Source: Lysobacter firmicutimachus
GTDB taxonomy: Bacteria > Pseudomonadota > Gammaproteobacteria > Xanthomonadales > Xanthomonadaceae
Direction of reading: 5' to 3'
DNA: 64,000 nt
NCBI RefSeq assembly: GCF_037027445.1
Contig: NZ_JBANDL010000002.1
Span: 3,472,001-3,536,000 of the forward strand
Part shown: piece after piece, positions 17,938-27,406 of the stretch
Position numbering within the stretch: the stretch's first letter is position 1
Layout: every line of letters begins with the position of its first letter
The notes under the pieces: model-generated
Told to the model about the DNA's origin: nothing
The model's input: the letters and a program-made list of their open reading frames with translations, nothing else
Database searches by the model: none
Position numbers and translations under genes: made by a program

Positions 17938-20472
17938 TCAATAGCTGACCGTCAAGCGCACTCCACTGAAGTCCGTTTCCCCGTAGAGACTGAAGTACAT
18001 GTCCCGGTCGGTCGGCGGATTGTTGATTACGATCGATTCTTCATTGCCGGCGCTATTCCTCGACCAGTAGTTGTGATCGTACGAGTACGCCCAACGCGAG
18101 GGGCCAAGGGTATTGGCGAACAGACTAGCGTTGCCGGTACCACCGCTCGCGGTAATCCGTACCGTCGAAACCCCAGCCGGAACCCTCATGTAGAAATGAG
18201 CGTGATTCCCTTTCGTCTGCGAGATATTGCTGCGACTGCAATTCCCCGCCATCAGACGCACGTCCGCCGCAGTGCATTCCGGCAGCGGCCGGCAGCCAGT
18301 GCCGTCGGCATAGCAAGCCAGCCAGTTGTTGAAGCCTCCGTCATAGCCGGTACCGATGGCGTCTATCCGCTGCTTGTAAGCAGCATAGTTCCCCGGCCGG
18401 AAGTAGGACAAGAACCAGTTCACATCGCTGGATCGCTCCTCGAACATGTAACGCACGGCCAAATACCCGCCCTGGTAGACCCGCGCCGAATCGCCGTAAT
18501 CGGTCTTGAACAGTTGGCTGAGCGTCCAAGTCTTGCTCCGGGCATGGTCGCGCGCCCGGGTGTTGTCCTGATTCAGGAACGACCACGAGATGTACTCGGC
18601 CAATCCTTCGGTCCACCAGACGGTGCCCTGGCTGTAAGCGGCGTTGAAGTCGCCGTACAGATTGTAGCGGCCGTCCAGGTAGTGCACGAACTCGTGCTCC
18701 AGGTTCCAGATCGTGAACGCCGGGATCCACTCGGCGCGATAGGCGATGAAACGCCCCTGATTGCCTGCGGTCGCCGGATTGCCTTCGAGGTAGATGCCGC
18801 CGTTGTTGGTGCCGTTCCCGTAGAAGGTGGACGAGTGCTTCCTGTACTCGCTGCTGCTGTCGAAGATCACCATCTCCAGCGAGGTATTGTCGTTGGCGAC
18901 TGCATTGTTACCGGTCGCCAGGCGCTGATGGAACAACCCTTCCACGCCCGCCACCGTATTGCAAGCGGTACGCAGCTGATCCGCGGTCATGCGCTGTGCG
19001 CGGATGCTGACGTTCGGAGTGCACACATGGCGAGTCGGCAACACCGCTTCCTTGTACGCTTCGATGTAATCGCACAGCCCGTACTGCTGGCAGTTCGCGC
19101 GATCGTGCGCGTTGATCTGCGCTGCGAACTTGGCCCGGAGCGGCGCGGAGGAGTTCTGGAACGACGTGCGAGGCACCAGGTCCCGAAGCTGCGCGGAGAC
19201 GGCCGACTTGATGTTGCCGCTGTACTGCAGGAATCGGCCCAACTCCGCGCCGCTGTCGCTCACCAGGTCCCATCCGTTCGTATCCAGCAAGCCGTAGTTG
19301 TTGCGGATGAAATTGGCGAGCGTGTTGGCGGTGTCGATTCCCGCCTGATCCGACAGGCCCTCGTACTTCTTGCCCCTGTTGAACAGAGCCAGCAAGCTCT
19401 GGCGTATCGCATTCTGCATGCCGGGCATGCGTTCGTACGAGTTGTCGTAGTTTTCGATCAGCCTGCGGATGCGCGGCAAATAGCGCAACGCCTCTTGGGT
19501 GGAATCGATCAACGTGAGGGCTTCGTTGAGGACTATGGCGTGAACGTCGTTCTCCAGGGCCAAGACGACGTTGTTGTTGAAGTACGCGTCGAGCGCCGAA
19601 CGAACCGCCGGAGCCACATTCGCATTGAACGCGGGGAAACCCTGGTCCCGATACTTGTCTTCCAGGAAGTAAACGGCCCGCATGACATAGATCATTTCCC
19701 TGAGGGAGCCGTCGTTGTCGCCGTCGTAAATCCGGCTGAGCCGCTCGACTTCATTGGCGAGAGTCACCATGTTCGCGCTGCTGAACACACTCCTCGCGTC
19801 GCTCAGGGACAAAACGTACTGGGCGCTAAGGCACGAAAATTCCGCATGCCGCACCCGCTCCAAGAGGTCGGCACCGACCGCACCGACGAAGTTGCAACCT
19901 TCGTGCGCCGCGGCGCCCGCCGGCGTCTCTTTGCTCGCGCCCTGTCTCTGCCCGCGCGACTTCTCGGGCCACTGCTTGCGATTGAACTCGTCGATCGCCG
20001 CCTGTTCTTCGCCGATCTTGACCCGGTGCCCCTGATAGACGCCTTGCGGCGGCACCATATGCGGTTCGAGCGGCTTCGACTGAACATGAGTGCCGCCGAA
20101 CAGCGCTTCGCCAGCCGAAGGCGCGGGCCCCGGGCGGAGCGTGCGCTGCGACGGCTGAGCGGAACGGCCCTGTCGCCCCCCATGCTCCGAGCGCCACTCT
20201 TGCCCGTGCCCGTGTCCCTGCTCTTGCCCATTCATCGCATACAGGTTGCGCTCGGCCGAGGCGGTGCCGGCGGGATGCCCGTTCGCACGGCTCGTGCCCA
20301 ACAAGGCTCGGTCCGGCTGGTCGTCGCCGAACAGTTTCGACAGCCAAGCATCCGGAGCTCCGGGAAACTCGGCGGCAAAGCCTTTGCCCTCATCGGGCAA
20401 GCTCATCGTCGCCGCACCGAGCAATGCGGCGCCAACCGCAGCAATGCAGACCTTCTTTGAACGTTGCAACAT
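17938..20472 (-). CDS. M9 family collagenase, secreted
   Basis: The product is 844 residues: a signal peptide (1-34), a low-complexity Gly/His/Gln-rich linker (about 60-190), a peptidase M9 N-terminal helical domain (about 200-470), the catalytic gluzincin domain with HEFVH at 593-597 and the third ligand Glu622 in WWTEGLAEY, and a C-terminal pre-peptidase (PPC-like) domain from about 745 (DMYFSLYGETDFSGVRLTVSY). Bacterial M9 enzymes (ColA/ColH type) cleave native collagen outside the cell. ATG 20472 has AAGGAG seven bases upstream. Codon use is less GC-biased than neighbours in places, which may hint at transfer. Confidence 0.92.
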   Translation of the reverse strand: MLQRSKKVCIAAVGAALLGAATMSLPDEGKGFAAEFPGAPDAWLSKLFGDDQPDRALLGTSRANGHPAGTASAERNLYAMNGQEQGHGHGQEWRSEHGGRQGRSAQPSQRTLRPGPAPSAGEALFGGTHVQSKPLEPHMVPPQGVYQGHRVKIGEEQAAIDEFNRKQWPEKSRGQRQGASKETPAGAAAHEGCNFVGAVGADLLERVRHAEFSCLSAQYVLSLSDARSVFSSANMVTLANEVERLSRIYDGDNDGSLREMIYVMRAVYFLEDKYRDQGFPAFNANVAPAVRSALDAYFNNNVVLALENDVHAIVLNEALTLIDSTQEALRYLPRIRRLIENYDNSYERMPGMQNAIRQSLLALFNRGKKYEGLSDQAGIDTANTLANFIRNNYGLLDTNGWDLVSDSGAELGRFLQYSGNIKSAVSAQLRDLVPRTSFQNSSAPLRAKFAAQINAHDRANCQQYGLCDYIEAYKEAVLPTRHVCTPNVSIRAQRMTADQLRTACNTVAGVEGLFHQRLATGNNAVANDNTSLEMVIFDSSSEYRKHSSTFYGNGTNNGGIYLEGNPATAGNQGRFIAYRAEWIPAFTIWNLEHEFVHYLDGRYNLYGDFNAAYSQGTVWWTEGLAEYISWSFLNQDNTRARDHARSKTWTLSQLFKTDYGDSARVYQGGYLAVRYMFEERSSDVNWFLSYFRPGNYAAYKQRIDAIGTGYDGGFNNWLACYADGTGCRPLPECTAADVRLMAGNCSRSNISQTKGNHAHFYMRVPAGVSTVRITASGGTGNASLFANTLGPSRWAYSYDHNYWSRNSAGNEESIVINNPPTDRDMYFSLYGETDFSGVRLTVSY

Positions 20473-21579
20473 CGAAAATCTCCTTATTACGGCGACACCA
20501 ACCAGTCACGCCGTTCATGGCGTGCGGCAGATAGGATTTAAGCGATAGAAGTAAGGGGCGGCGTTGATCGCTGCCCGACCATAGCTACAACAAGCCCGGT
20601 CGATTCGAATCGCCACCGGATCGATGGCTGCTTGGCGTTCGTCCGGCGTCCGCTCGAACACATTCGACTTTGTAGCGGGTTTAACTCTAGGCAGACGGAC
20701 GCAAAAAATGTATGCGGAATAATCTTAGATTTTGCTTCGTCGAAGAACGCGTCGCCTGCAGCGACATTCACTGCAACAGCCGATCGCTATGGCATGTCGC
20801 CGCAGATATCGCGCAGACAGGAAAGTGAAGGCCATCTGAAGAGCGCAACAGGAGGGCAGACTGTTGCGGCATTCACTTGATCCATCGGCACCGACCGGCG
20901 CTCTGAACGGTCATCGAGCGCAGTCGTTCATCGATGAAATTCCTGAATCCGTATCCATGCGATGGGGGCGCCGTGCATTCCCGGCTCGACGGCATCCTGC
21001 TATTTGCAGCGTCGTCATCGTCGAAGCGTCCTGACCGACGATGGCGAACAAGACGGAGAGACGGAACAAGACTTTGTCGCCGTTCGCCGCCTGACCATCG
21101 GAATCCGCATCGTCCGCAAACGCTGCTGCGCACGCGCTTTCGTTGCGCCGATGCGAGCCCGACAAGTCACGACGAAGCACGCTCGCACACGACGCCGTCG
21201 ATGCGGCGCCGCGCTCGATCGGGCGCTCCGTTCGAGTTGCCGCGGGCCGCGCTGGCGTGTGGATGTCCATCGCAAGCGGCGCGATACAGGACATGTGAAG
21301 ATCGTCGGCGGCACGGCTGCTACAATCGCCGCGTCCACCGCACCGGAGCGCATCGCTCCGCTTGCGCCGTCAACGCGACGGCCATGGCTCGCGGCCGGAC
21401 ATTCCCGCTCGGCTCCCTGCGTCGCATCGTCGCCGCCTGCCCGTCCGTCCCGCGCGGGCGCGCATCGCCGAGCCCGCTTCGTGCGCAACGCTGTCGCGGC
21501 TGGCTTGGCGCGACGTCTCGCGTGATCGGCCGCGCGCGGCCGCCACGCGCGCCGCGCGCACGCCTCGACAGGAGAATCC
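20473..21579. other. Long non-coding interval, 1.1 kb
   Basis: This is the longest stretch without a recognisable gene. Its left 400 bp is AT-richer than the surroundings (for example AAAAAATGTATGCGGAATAA near 20703) and should hold the collagenase promoter. The right part carries only Arg/Ala-rich open frames typical of GC-rich shadow reading. I see no transposase, tRNA or attachment site. Confidence 0.55.
20480..20485 (-). promoter_or_regulatory. Ribosome binding site of the collagenase gene
   Basis: AAGGAG on the minus strand, seven bases ahead of ATG 20472. It is the best Shine-Dalgarno match noted in the window and fixes the start. Confidence 0.8.
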
Positions 21580-23112
21580 ATGGTCTTCCGCGTTTCGATC
21601 GTCCTGCTCGCCGTCCTGGTCGCCGCAGGCGTGCTGGCACCGGATTCGTTCAACCGATCGATCCAGTCCGTACTCGCGCCCACTCTCGCCCACGCCGGTT
21701 GGCTGTATCTGCTGATCGTGTTCGCGGCGTTGCTGTTCCTGCTTTACCTGAGCTTCGGCCGTTTCGCCGATCTGCGCATCGGCGGCGACGATGCCGAACC
21801 CGAGTTCTCGCGCACCAGTTGGCTGTCGATGCTGTTCGCCGCCGGCATGGGCATCGGCCTGGTGTTCTGGGGCGCGGCCGAGCCGCTGTCGCATTATCTG
21901 CATCCGCCCGAGGGCTTGGCGCCGCAGAGCCGGGAAGCGGCGCGCGCGTCGATGCGCTACGTGTTCTTCCATTGGGGCCTGCATCCCTGGGCGGTGTACG
22001 CCCTGGTCGGCTTGGCGATGGCCTGGTTCCGGTTCAACCGCCGCGGCCGCGGCCAGATCAGCGACCTGCTGGAACCGGTGATCCCGGCGCGGCATCGACG
22101 CTGGGCGGGACCCGCGGTCGATATCGCCGCGGTGGTCGCGACCGCGATAGGCGTCGCGACCACGCTGGGCTTCGGCACCATCCAGATCAGCGCCGGGCTG
22201 GCGCGCGTGTTCGGCCTCGACGCGACGCCGGCCCTGCAGCTGTGCGTGGTCGCGGTCGCCTTCGTGCTGTACATGGCATCGTCCCTGACCGGCCTACACC
22301 GCGGCATCAAATGGTTGTCCAACCTCAACCTCGCCTTGGCCGCGCTGCTGCTCGCCTTCGTCCTGGTATGCGGCCCGACCGGTTTCGTGTTCGAGACCTT
22401 CACCACCACCCTGGGCGGCTACATCAACCAGTTGCCGAACATGAGCCTACGCATGGCGCCGTTCTCGCGCGATCCGTGGGTCGGCGAGTGGACGATCTTC
22501 TACTGGGCCTGGTGGATCGCCTGGGCGCCTTTCGTCGGCAGCTTCATCGCCCGCATCTCGCGCGGCCGACGGGTGCGCGAGTTCGTGTTCGGCGTGGTGC
22601 TGGTGCCGACCCTGATGAGTTTCCTGTGGTTCTCCGTCTTCGGCGGCAGCGCGCTGTGGGCGCAGATGTTCGCCGGCGCCGACTTGGCCGGCCCCCTGGC
22701 GCAAGGTTATGAGCAGGTGCTGTTCGGTCTGCTCGAACAGTTGCCGGCGACGCGGATCGCGTCGGTCGCCGCGATCGCCCTGCTGATGATGTTCTTCGTC
22801 ACCTCGGCCGATTCGGCGACCCTGGTGCTGGCCGGCATGTCCAGCGAGGACCGCGCCGACCCGTCGCTGTCGCGGCGCGCGGTGTGGGGCGCGATCCAGG
22901 CTCTGATCGCGGTCGCGCTGCTTCTCGCCGGCGGGCTCGACGCATTGCAGGGATTGATCATCGTCGCCGCGCTGCCGTTCGCCCTGCTTCTGGTACTGGT
23001 GCTGGTCGCGCTGTACCGGGCGCTGGATCGCGCCTATCGCGAGCGGCAACGACTCCAGGCGCGCCAGCGCCGCGCGATGCTGCGCTGGCTGGCCAGCGAA
23101 GCGGCGGACTGA
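21580..23112 (+). CDS. BCCT family transporter (betaine/choline/carnitine type)
   Basis: The product is 510 residues with twelve predicted membrane helices. Family motifs are clear: GMGIGLVFWGAAEPLSHY in helices 3-4 and WTIFYWAWWIAWAPFVGSF in the helix that carries the aromatic substrate box. BCCT carriers import quaternary ammonium compounds such as glycine betaine or choline with Na+ or H+ for osmoprotection. The C-terminal tail is short (about 25 Arg-rich residues), unlike the long regulatory tail of osmosensing BetP/BetT. ATG 21580 follows GGAGAATCC. The exact substrate is not evident. Confidence 0.9.
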   Translation: MVFRVSIVLLAVLVAAGVLAPDSFNRSIQSVLAPTLAHAGWLYLLIVFAALLFLLYLSFGRFADLRIGGDDAEPEFSRTSWLSMLFAAGMGIGLVFWGAAEPLSHYLHPPEGLAPQSREAARASMRYVFFHWGLHPWAVYALVGLAMAWFRFNRRGRGQISDLLEPVIPARHRRWAGPAVDIAAVVATAIGVATTLGFGTIQISAGLARVFGLDATPALQLCVVAVAFVLYMASSLTGLHRGIKWLSNLNLALAALLLAFVLVCGPTGFVFETFTTTLGGYINQLPNMSLRMAPFSRDPWVGEWTIFYWAWWIAWAPFVGSFIARISRGRRVREFVFGVVLVPTLMSFLWFSVFGGSALWAQMFAGADLAGPLAQGYEQVLFGLLEQLPATRIASVAAIALLMMFFVTSADSATLVLAGMSSEDRADPSLSRRAVWGAIQALIAVALLLAGGLDALQGLIIVAALPFALLLVLVLVALYRALDRAYRERQRLQARQRRAMLRWLASEAAD

Positions 23113-23129
23113 ATCCGCCGCGTTGCCGC

Positions 23130-25460
23130 TTATTGCACCGTGCAGGAAAACACCAGGCTGAGGTTGGCGCCGACCGGCAGCGTGCCCAACGCCAGGCCGG
23201 CGCTCAGGTGACTGATCAGAATCGGGCTCGGCGTGGTCGGACACGCACCCGCGGTGGCGCTGCTGCAGGTCACCGTATTGCCGGCCGGGCAGTTCAGGCC
23301 GGCGCCCGGCGCGTCCTGCACCAGCGCGCCGGTGACCGCCACCGGACCGTTGTTGGTCACCTTCACCGTGTATTGGGTCGCGGCGCCGCGCACGACGGTG
23401 TCGTTGGCCTGATCGTTGTCGCCCGCCAACGGCGTGTTGGTCTTGCTGATGACCAGATCGGCGACCTGCGCGACGTTGGTGAACGTGCAGACGATGGCGC
23501 TGCCGGGCGCAGTCGCCGCCGCGTCCAGGGTCACGCTGCGGTTGGCCAGATCGTTGCTCGCGCTGCCGCCCGCGCCGAGGCCGGTGCAGGAAATCCCGCC
23601 CAGCAGGTAGCCTGCCGGCAACGGACCTTCGCTCAGCGTGGTCGCGGTGTTCGCCGCGGTCAACACCTGCACCGGGCCGGCCACGCCGGTGCCGGCGGCG
23701 GCGGTGGTGATGTCGTGATTGGCGATGCCGTTGCTGCCGCTGAATGAGAACGTGCCGGTGCCGTTCTGGGTGACTTTGACCGCCTGCACCGTCGGCAACC
23801 GCGCGTTGGTCGCCACGCAACTGATCTCGCTGAGATTGGCGTTGGCCGTGTTCGGCGTAGTCGGCGGCCCGACCGGCGCGCTGATCAGGCTGAAGAAGGT
23901 GCGCGTGGTGCCGGCCGCGCCGAGGACGACGTTGGCGCCGGAGCGATCGGTACAGGCGATGCTGGAACTGTAGCTGCCCAGGCTGGTGCCGGTGCCCGCG
24001 GTCTCGCTGACCGTGATCAGGGCGCTCAGCGGCACCGGTACCCAGTCGGTGGTGCCGTTATGGCCGACGTTGGAAACCGTACCGCTGTTGGTCTGCACCG
24101 CGGTCGCCGAGGCCGGCGCCACCGAGAGATTGAACAGACCCGGGTCGCTCGTCGGCGCCAGCGCCTTGGTCAGGCGCACGCGCGGCAACAAGGTGATCGG
24201 GTAGTCCTCCACTTCGCCGCTGTCGGCCAGGCCGGTCGCGTTCTGCACTTGCGAGGTCGTATAGCCCACGCGCAAACGCATATAGCTTTCGCCGGCGACG
24301 TAGGTCGCACCGGTGGGAATGGTCCAGTTCAACGCGACGTTGCCGTTGCCGTTGCCGCTCACGTTCGCACAGGCGCGCTCGGCGGTCTCGAAACTGCCGT
24401 TGCGGTTGAAGTCGATCCAACCGCACAACTGCGGCGTCGCACCCGACACGCTCTGGAAGCCGGCCACCGGCACCGACAGGCTGTAGGTGCCGACGCCGAC
24501 CGGCGCCAGCGTGCCCAAGGCGTTGTCGGTGTCGCCCGCAGCATCGTTGCTGGCGCGCGGGCTGGTCGCCGGTGCGGGCGTGATGTAGGCGGTGCCGTTG
24601 GGGATCGTCAGCGGCAAGGTCGGATCGACGCTGAGGCTCGGCCCCAATGTCAGGCCGGAATTGACGTGGCCGGCCATGCCGTAGCTGGTCGGCGCATCGC
24701 TGAAATCTTCGTCGACGGTGATCGTCACCGTATAACCGTCCGCTCCCAGATCGCCAGCGCCGAGCGTCGGATTACCGATGCCGATGCCCAGCGCGATCGA
24801 GGTGAATGTGCCGTTGAGCTGCGCGGTGCCGCAACCCGAGGTCGTGGCCGGATTTCCGCACGCGATCGAAGGGGCGTTCGATGACGGGCGCAGCACGGTG
24901 TTGGCGCTGACGGTGGTCAGGGTGCCGCCGACGACGGTCCAGGTCGAACCCACCGGCGAAGTGAAAAAGGTCGAAGTGAACCCTGCGCCTGCGCCGGTAC
25001 CGCCAAGGCGCGCAAAATGGAATCGTGGATTGACCACCGGCCGGCTGAAATTGAAAGTCAAGTTACCGCGCGACACTTGTCCGCCAGCCGCGACCACGGT
25101 CGTGGTGCCGGGAGTCAGGAAATTGAAGGTTTCCGACACCAAATCGATGCGCGGGTCGTAGGCGCCGGGCGGGTTGCCGCCGAAGCTCAAACCGCCAGCC
25201 GTCACCGACGTCGAGGTCGTGCCCGGTACGCCGCCGCCGGACACGGCCGTCAAGCTCAAGCCGGAGAGGTAGGTCGTCTGGGTCCCCGTAGCGGCATCGA
25301 CATCGGGGTTCTGCTCCGACGCCCACAGCGCCGACGGCAGCATTACCGCGATCGCGGCGAGCAGGGCCGCGCCGGAAACTCTGCGCGCACCAGGGCGGAA
25401 ACGAGGTGCGCATGCGGTTCCCGGGGTCGATCCAGCGCCGTTGCTCGCTCGAAAATCCAT
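23130..25460 (-). CDS. Secreted GEVED/DUF11 repeat protein
   Basis: The product is about 776 residues: a signal peptide (to about ALWA), a beta-rich N-terminal half, a GEVED domain near residues 255-425 (GWIDFNRNGSFETAE, then DSGEVEDYPITLL), spacer segments resembling prealbumin-like or SdrD B-type repeats, and a C-terminal DUF11 repeat (VADLVISKTNTPLAGDND, VTNNGPVAVTGALVQD). Such proteins are large secreted or surface-associated adhesin-like proteins. There is no LPXTG, membrane helix or PEP-CTERM-like tail; it ends right after one DUF11 unit. I prefer ATG 25460, with GGAG upstream, over ATG 25490. It converges on the BCCT gene. Confidence 0.8.
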   Translation of the reverse strand: MDFRASNGAGSTPGTACAPRFRPGARRVSGAALLAAIAVMLPSALWASEQNPDVDAATGTQTTYLSGLSLTAVSGGGVPGTTSTSVTAGGLSFGGNPPGAYDPRIDLVSETFNFLTPGTTTVVAAGGQVSRGNLTFNFSRPVVNPRFHFARLGGTGAGAGFTSTFFTSPVGSTWTVVGGTLTTVSANTVLRPSSNAPSIACGNPATTSGCGTAQLNGTFTSIALGIGIGNPTLGAGDLGADGYTVTITVDEDFSDAPTSYGMAGHVNSGLTLGPSLSVDPTLPLTIPNGTAYITPAPATSPRASNDAAGDTDNALGTLAPVGVGTYSLSVPVAGFQSVSGATPQLCGWIDFNRNGSFETAERACANVSGNGNGNVALNWTIPTGATYVAGESYMRLRVGYTTSQVQNATGLADSGEVEDYPITLLPRVRLTKALAPTSDPGLFNLSVAPASATAVQTNSGTVSNVGHNGTTDWVPVPLSALITVSETAGTGTSLGSYSSSIACTDRSGANVVLGAAGTTRTFFSLISAPVGPPTTPNTANANLSEISCVATNARLPTVQAVKVTQNGTGTFSFSGSNGIANHDITTAAAGTGVAGPVQVLTAANTATTLSEGPLPAGYLLGGISCTGLGAGGSASNDLANRSVTLDAAATAPGSAIVCTFTNVAQVADLVISKTNTPLAGDNDQANDTVVRGAATQYTVKVTNNGPVAVTGALVQDAPGAGLNCPAGNTVTCSSATAGACPTTPSPILISHLSAGLALGTLPVGANLSLVFSCTVQ

Positions 25461-25749
25461 GCTTCGTTCACTCCGTCGTCGAGTCGACATATCTTCGCGT
25501 TCCGATCAGGCGCCCAACGCCCGCATTTGATCAACGAAGCGCAATAACCATGCCAACGTGCAGTGCGCAGCCGAAGACTCGCCGCAGCGACAGTCCGGGC
25601 CGTCCTCAGCGTGAAAGAAAGTACATCATTTATGAGACATCAATCGCTAAAAATGACGCGCGGCGACAGTTTTTGCCGTTTCAGATCAGACATTTGCGAG
25701 GGTTATTTCCTGAATACAGTGAATAAGCCTTGCCCCCCCCTGTATCTCC

Positions 25750-27123
25750 TTACACCTGCAACGTCATCCCCGGCCGCGCCAACGCCACTTCCACCCCGTA
25801 CCGCTCCCCGATTTCCCCCGCCAGCGCTTCGCGCGCCTTGTCTTCGCCGTGCACCAACGCCAACGGCGGATGGCCGGCGATGTTCCCGTACCACTCGATC
25901 AAGCCGCGCTGGTCGGTATGCGCCGACAGCCCGCCGATGGTGTGGCGCTGGGCCAGCGCGCGCACGTCGCGGCCGTGGATGCGCACCCATTGGGCGCCGT
26001 CGACCAGGCGCCGGCCGACCGTGCCTTCGGCCTGGTAGCCGACGAACACCACGCGGGTCTGCGGCTTGCCGAGGTTGTGCTTGAAGTGATGCAGGATGCG
26101 CCCGGCGTTGGCCATGCCGGAACCGGCGATCACGATCGCGCCGCGCTCGATGCGGTTGATCGCCATCGATTGCTCGGCGGTTTCGCTGAACTGGAGATTG
26201 GGCAAGCGGAAGGGATTGGGCCGCTCCTGCCAGACCCGCAGCGCGTCTTCGTCGAACAGCGCGGTGTGGCGGTCATAGACGCCGACCACCTTGGCCGCCA
26301 TCGGGCTGTCGAGGAAGATCCGCCAACGCGCCAGCTGCCACTCGTCCCAGTACTTGGCGAACCAGTACAGCAGCTCCTGGCTGCGCCCGACCGCGAACGC
26401 CGGGATCAGCACGTTGCCGCCGTCGTTCCAGGCCGCGTCGAGCACCCGGCCGAGTTCGAGGATGGTCTCGGCGCGGTCCTTGTGCAGGCGATCGCCGTAG
26501 GTCGATTCCATCAGCACCAGATCGGCCGCGTCGATCGGCGCCGGATCGCGCAGGATCGGCGTGCCCTTCGGGCCGATATCGCCGGAGAACACCAGCTTGC
26601 GCCCTTCCGCCCACAGCTCGACCGCCGACGACCCCAGAATATGGCCGGCCTCGCGGAACGCGATGTCGACGCCGGGCAGGATCGTCTCGCGCGCGTCGTA
26701 GGCCAGCGGGCGTACCTGGCGCAGGCTGGCTTCGACATCGTCGCGGGTATACAGCGGCAGCGCCTCGGGCTCGCCGTCGCCGCGCCGGCGGTTGCTGCGC
26801 TCGGCTTCGCTTTCGGAAATCGAGGCCGCGTCGAGCAGCATGATCCGCATCAGCTCCGCGGTCGCGGCCTGGGCGTAGATCGGCCCGCGAAAACCGCGCC
26901 GCACCAGCAGCGGCACCCGGCCGATGTGGTCGATATGGGCATGGCTGATCACCAGTGCGTCGAGCGCGGTCGGCTCGAAACCGAACGGGTCGAAGTTGCG
27001 CCGCTCGGCTTCGGGGCTGCCCTGGATCATTCCGCAGTCGAGCAGGATGCGCCGGCCCGCGGCGTGGACCTCGTGCAGGGAACCGGTGACCTCGCCGGCC
27101 GCTCCGTGGAAATGGACTTGCAT
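25750..27123 (-). CDS. MBL-fold beta-CASP metallohydrolase (RNA-processing type)
   Basis: The product is 457 residues: a metallo-beta-lactamase fold with the zinc motif HAHIDHIG near 60-67 and GDIG, an inserted beta-CASP domain (about 210-330), and a C-terminal RNA-specificity-type region with GSGMANAGRILHH and GLSAHTD. These features match CPSF73/YsH1-like bacterial ribonucleases; E. coli lacks a close counterpart. It probably cleaves RNA in the cytoplasm, but the family also has uncharacterised members. ATG 27123 (MQVHFHGAAGEVTGS) is the family start, with GAGGCGG upstream; the frame remains open to 27609 without support. Confidence 0.88.
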   Translation of the reverse strand: MQVHFHGAAGEVTGSLHEVHAAGRRILLDCGMIQGSPEAERRNFDPFGFEPTALDALVISHAHIDHIGRVPLLVRRGFRGPIYAQAATAELMRIMLLDAASISESEAERSNRRRGDGEPEALPLYTRDDVEASLRQVRPLAYDARETILPGVDIAFREAGHILGSSAVELWAEGRKLVFSGDIGPKGTPILRDPAPIDAADLVLMESTYGDRLHKDRAETILELGRVLDAAWNDGGNVLIPAFAVGRSQELLYWFAKYWDEWQLARWRIFLDSPMAAKVVGVYDRHTALFDEDALRVWQERPNPFRLPNLQFSETAEQSMAINRIERGAIVIAGSGMANAGRILHHFKHNLGKPQTRVVFVGYQAEGTVGRRLVDGAQWVRIHGRDVRALAQRHTIGGLSAHTDQRGLIEWYGNIAGHPPLALVHGEDKAREALAGEIGERYGVEVALARPGMTLQV

Positions 27124-27406
27124 CGCTCGACCGCCTCGCTGCCGTGGAAAGCCCGACGCTAGCACGGTGCCGATGCGCAGCCGGTCGCGGCGGCGCGCAC
27201 AGCCGATGCGCAAGCGGGGCAAAGCTGAACGGATCGGCGCCCCCCGACATGACCTTCGACACCCTTCCCGGCGCCGGAACGGGACTATCGTCCGGCCGTG
27301 TCCCGGCCCAGGAAGGCCCACCAAGGCGCCGAATCCGCGACAATCCCCTGTTCCCGCTTCACCCCCCAACGCTTTCACGCCAACGCCCTTTCGGCCGGAG
27401 CCCGCT

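Noticed and set aside
20911..21525. Open frames of 120-190 codons in the gap before the BCCT gene
   Set aside because: Arg/Ala/Cys-rich with no domain, no ribosome binding site, and frames on both strands overlap.
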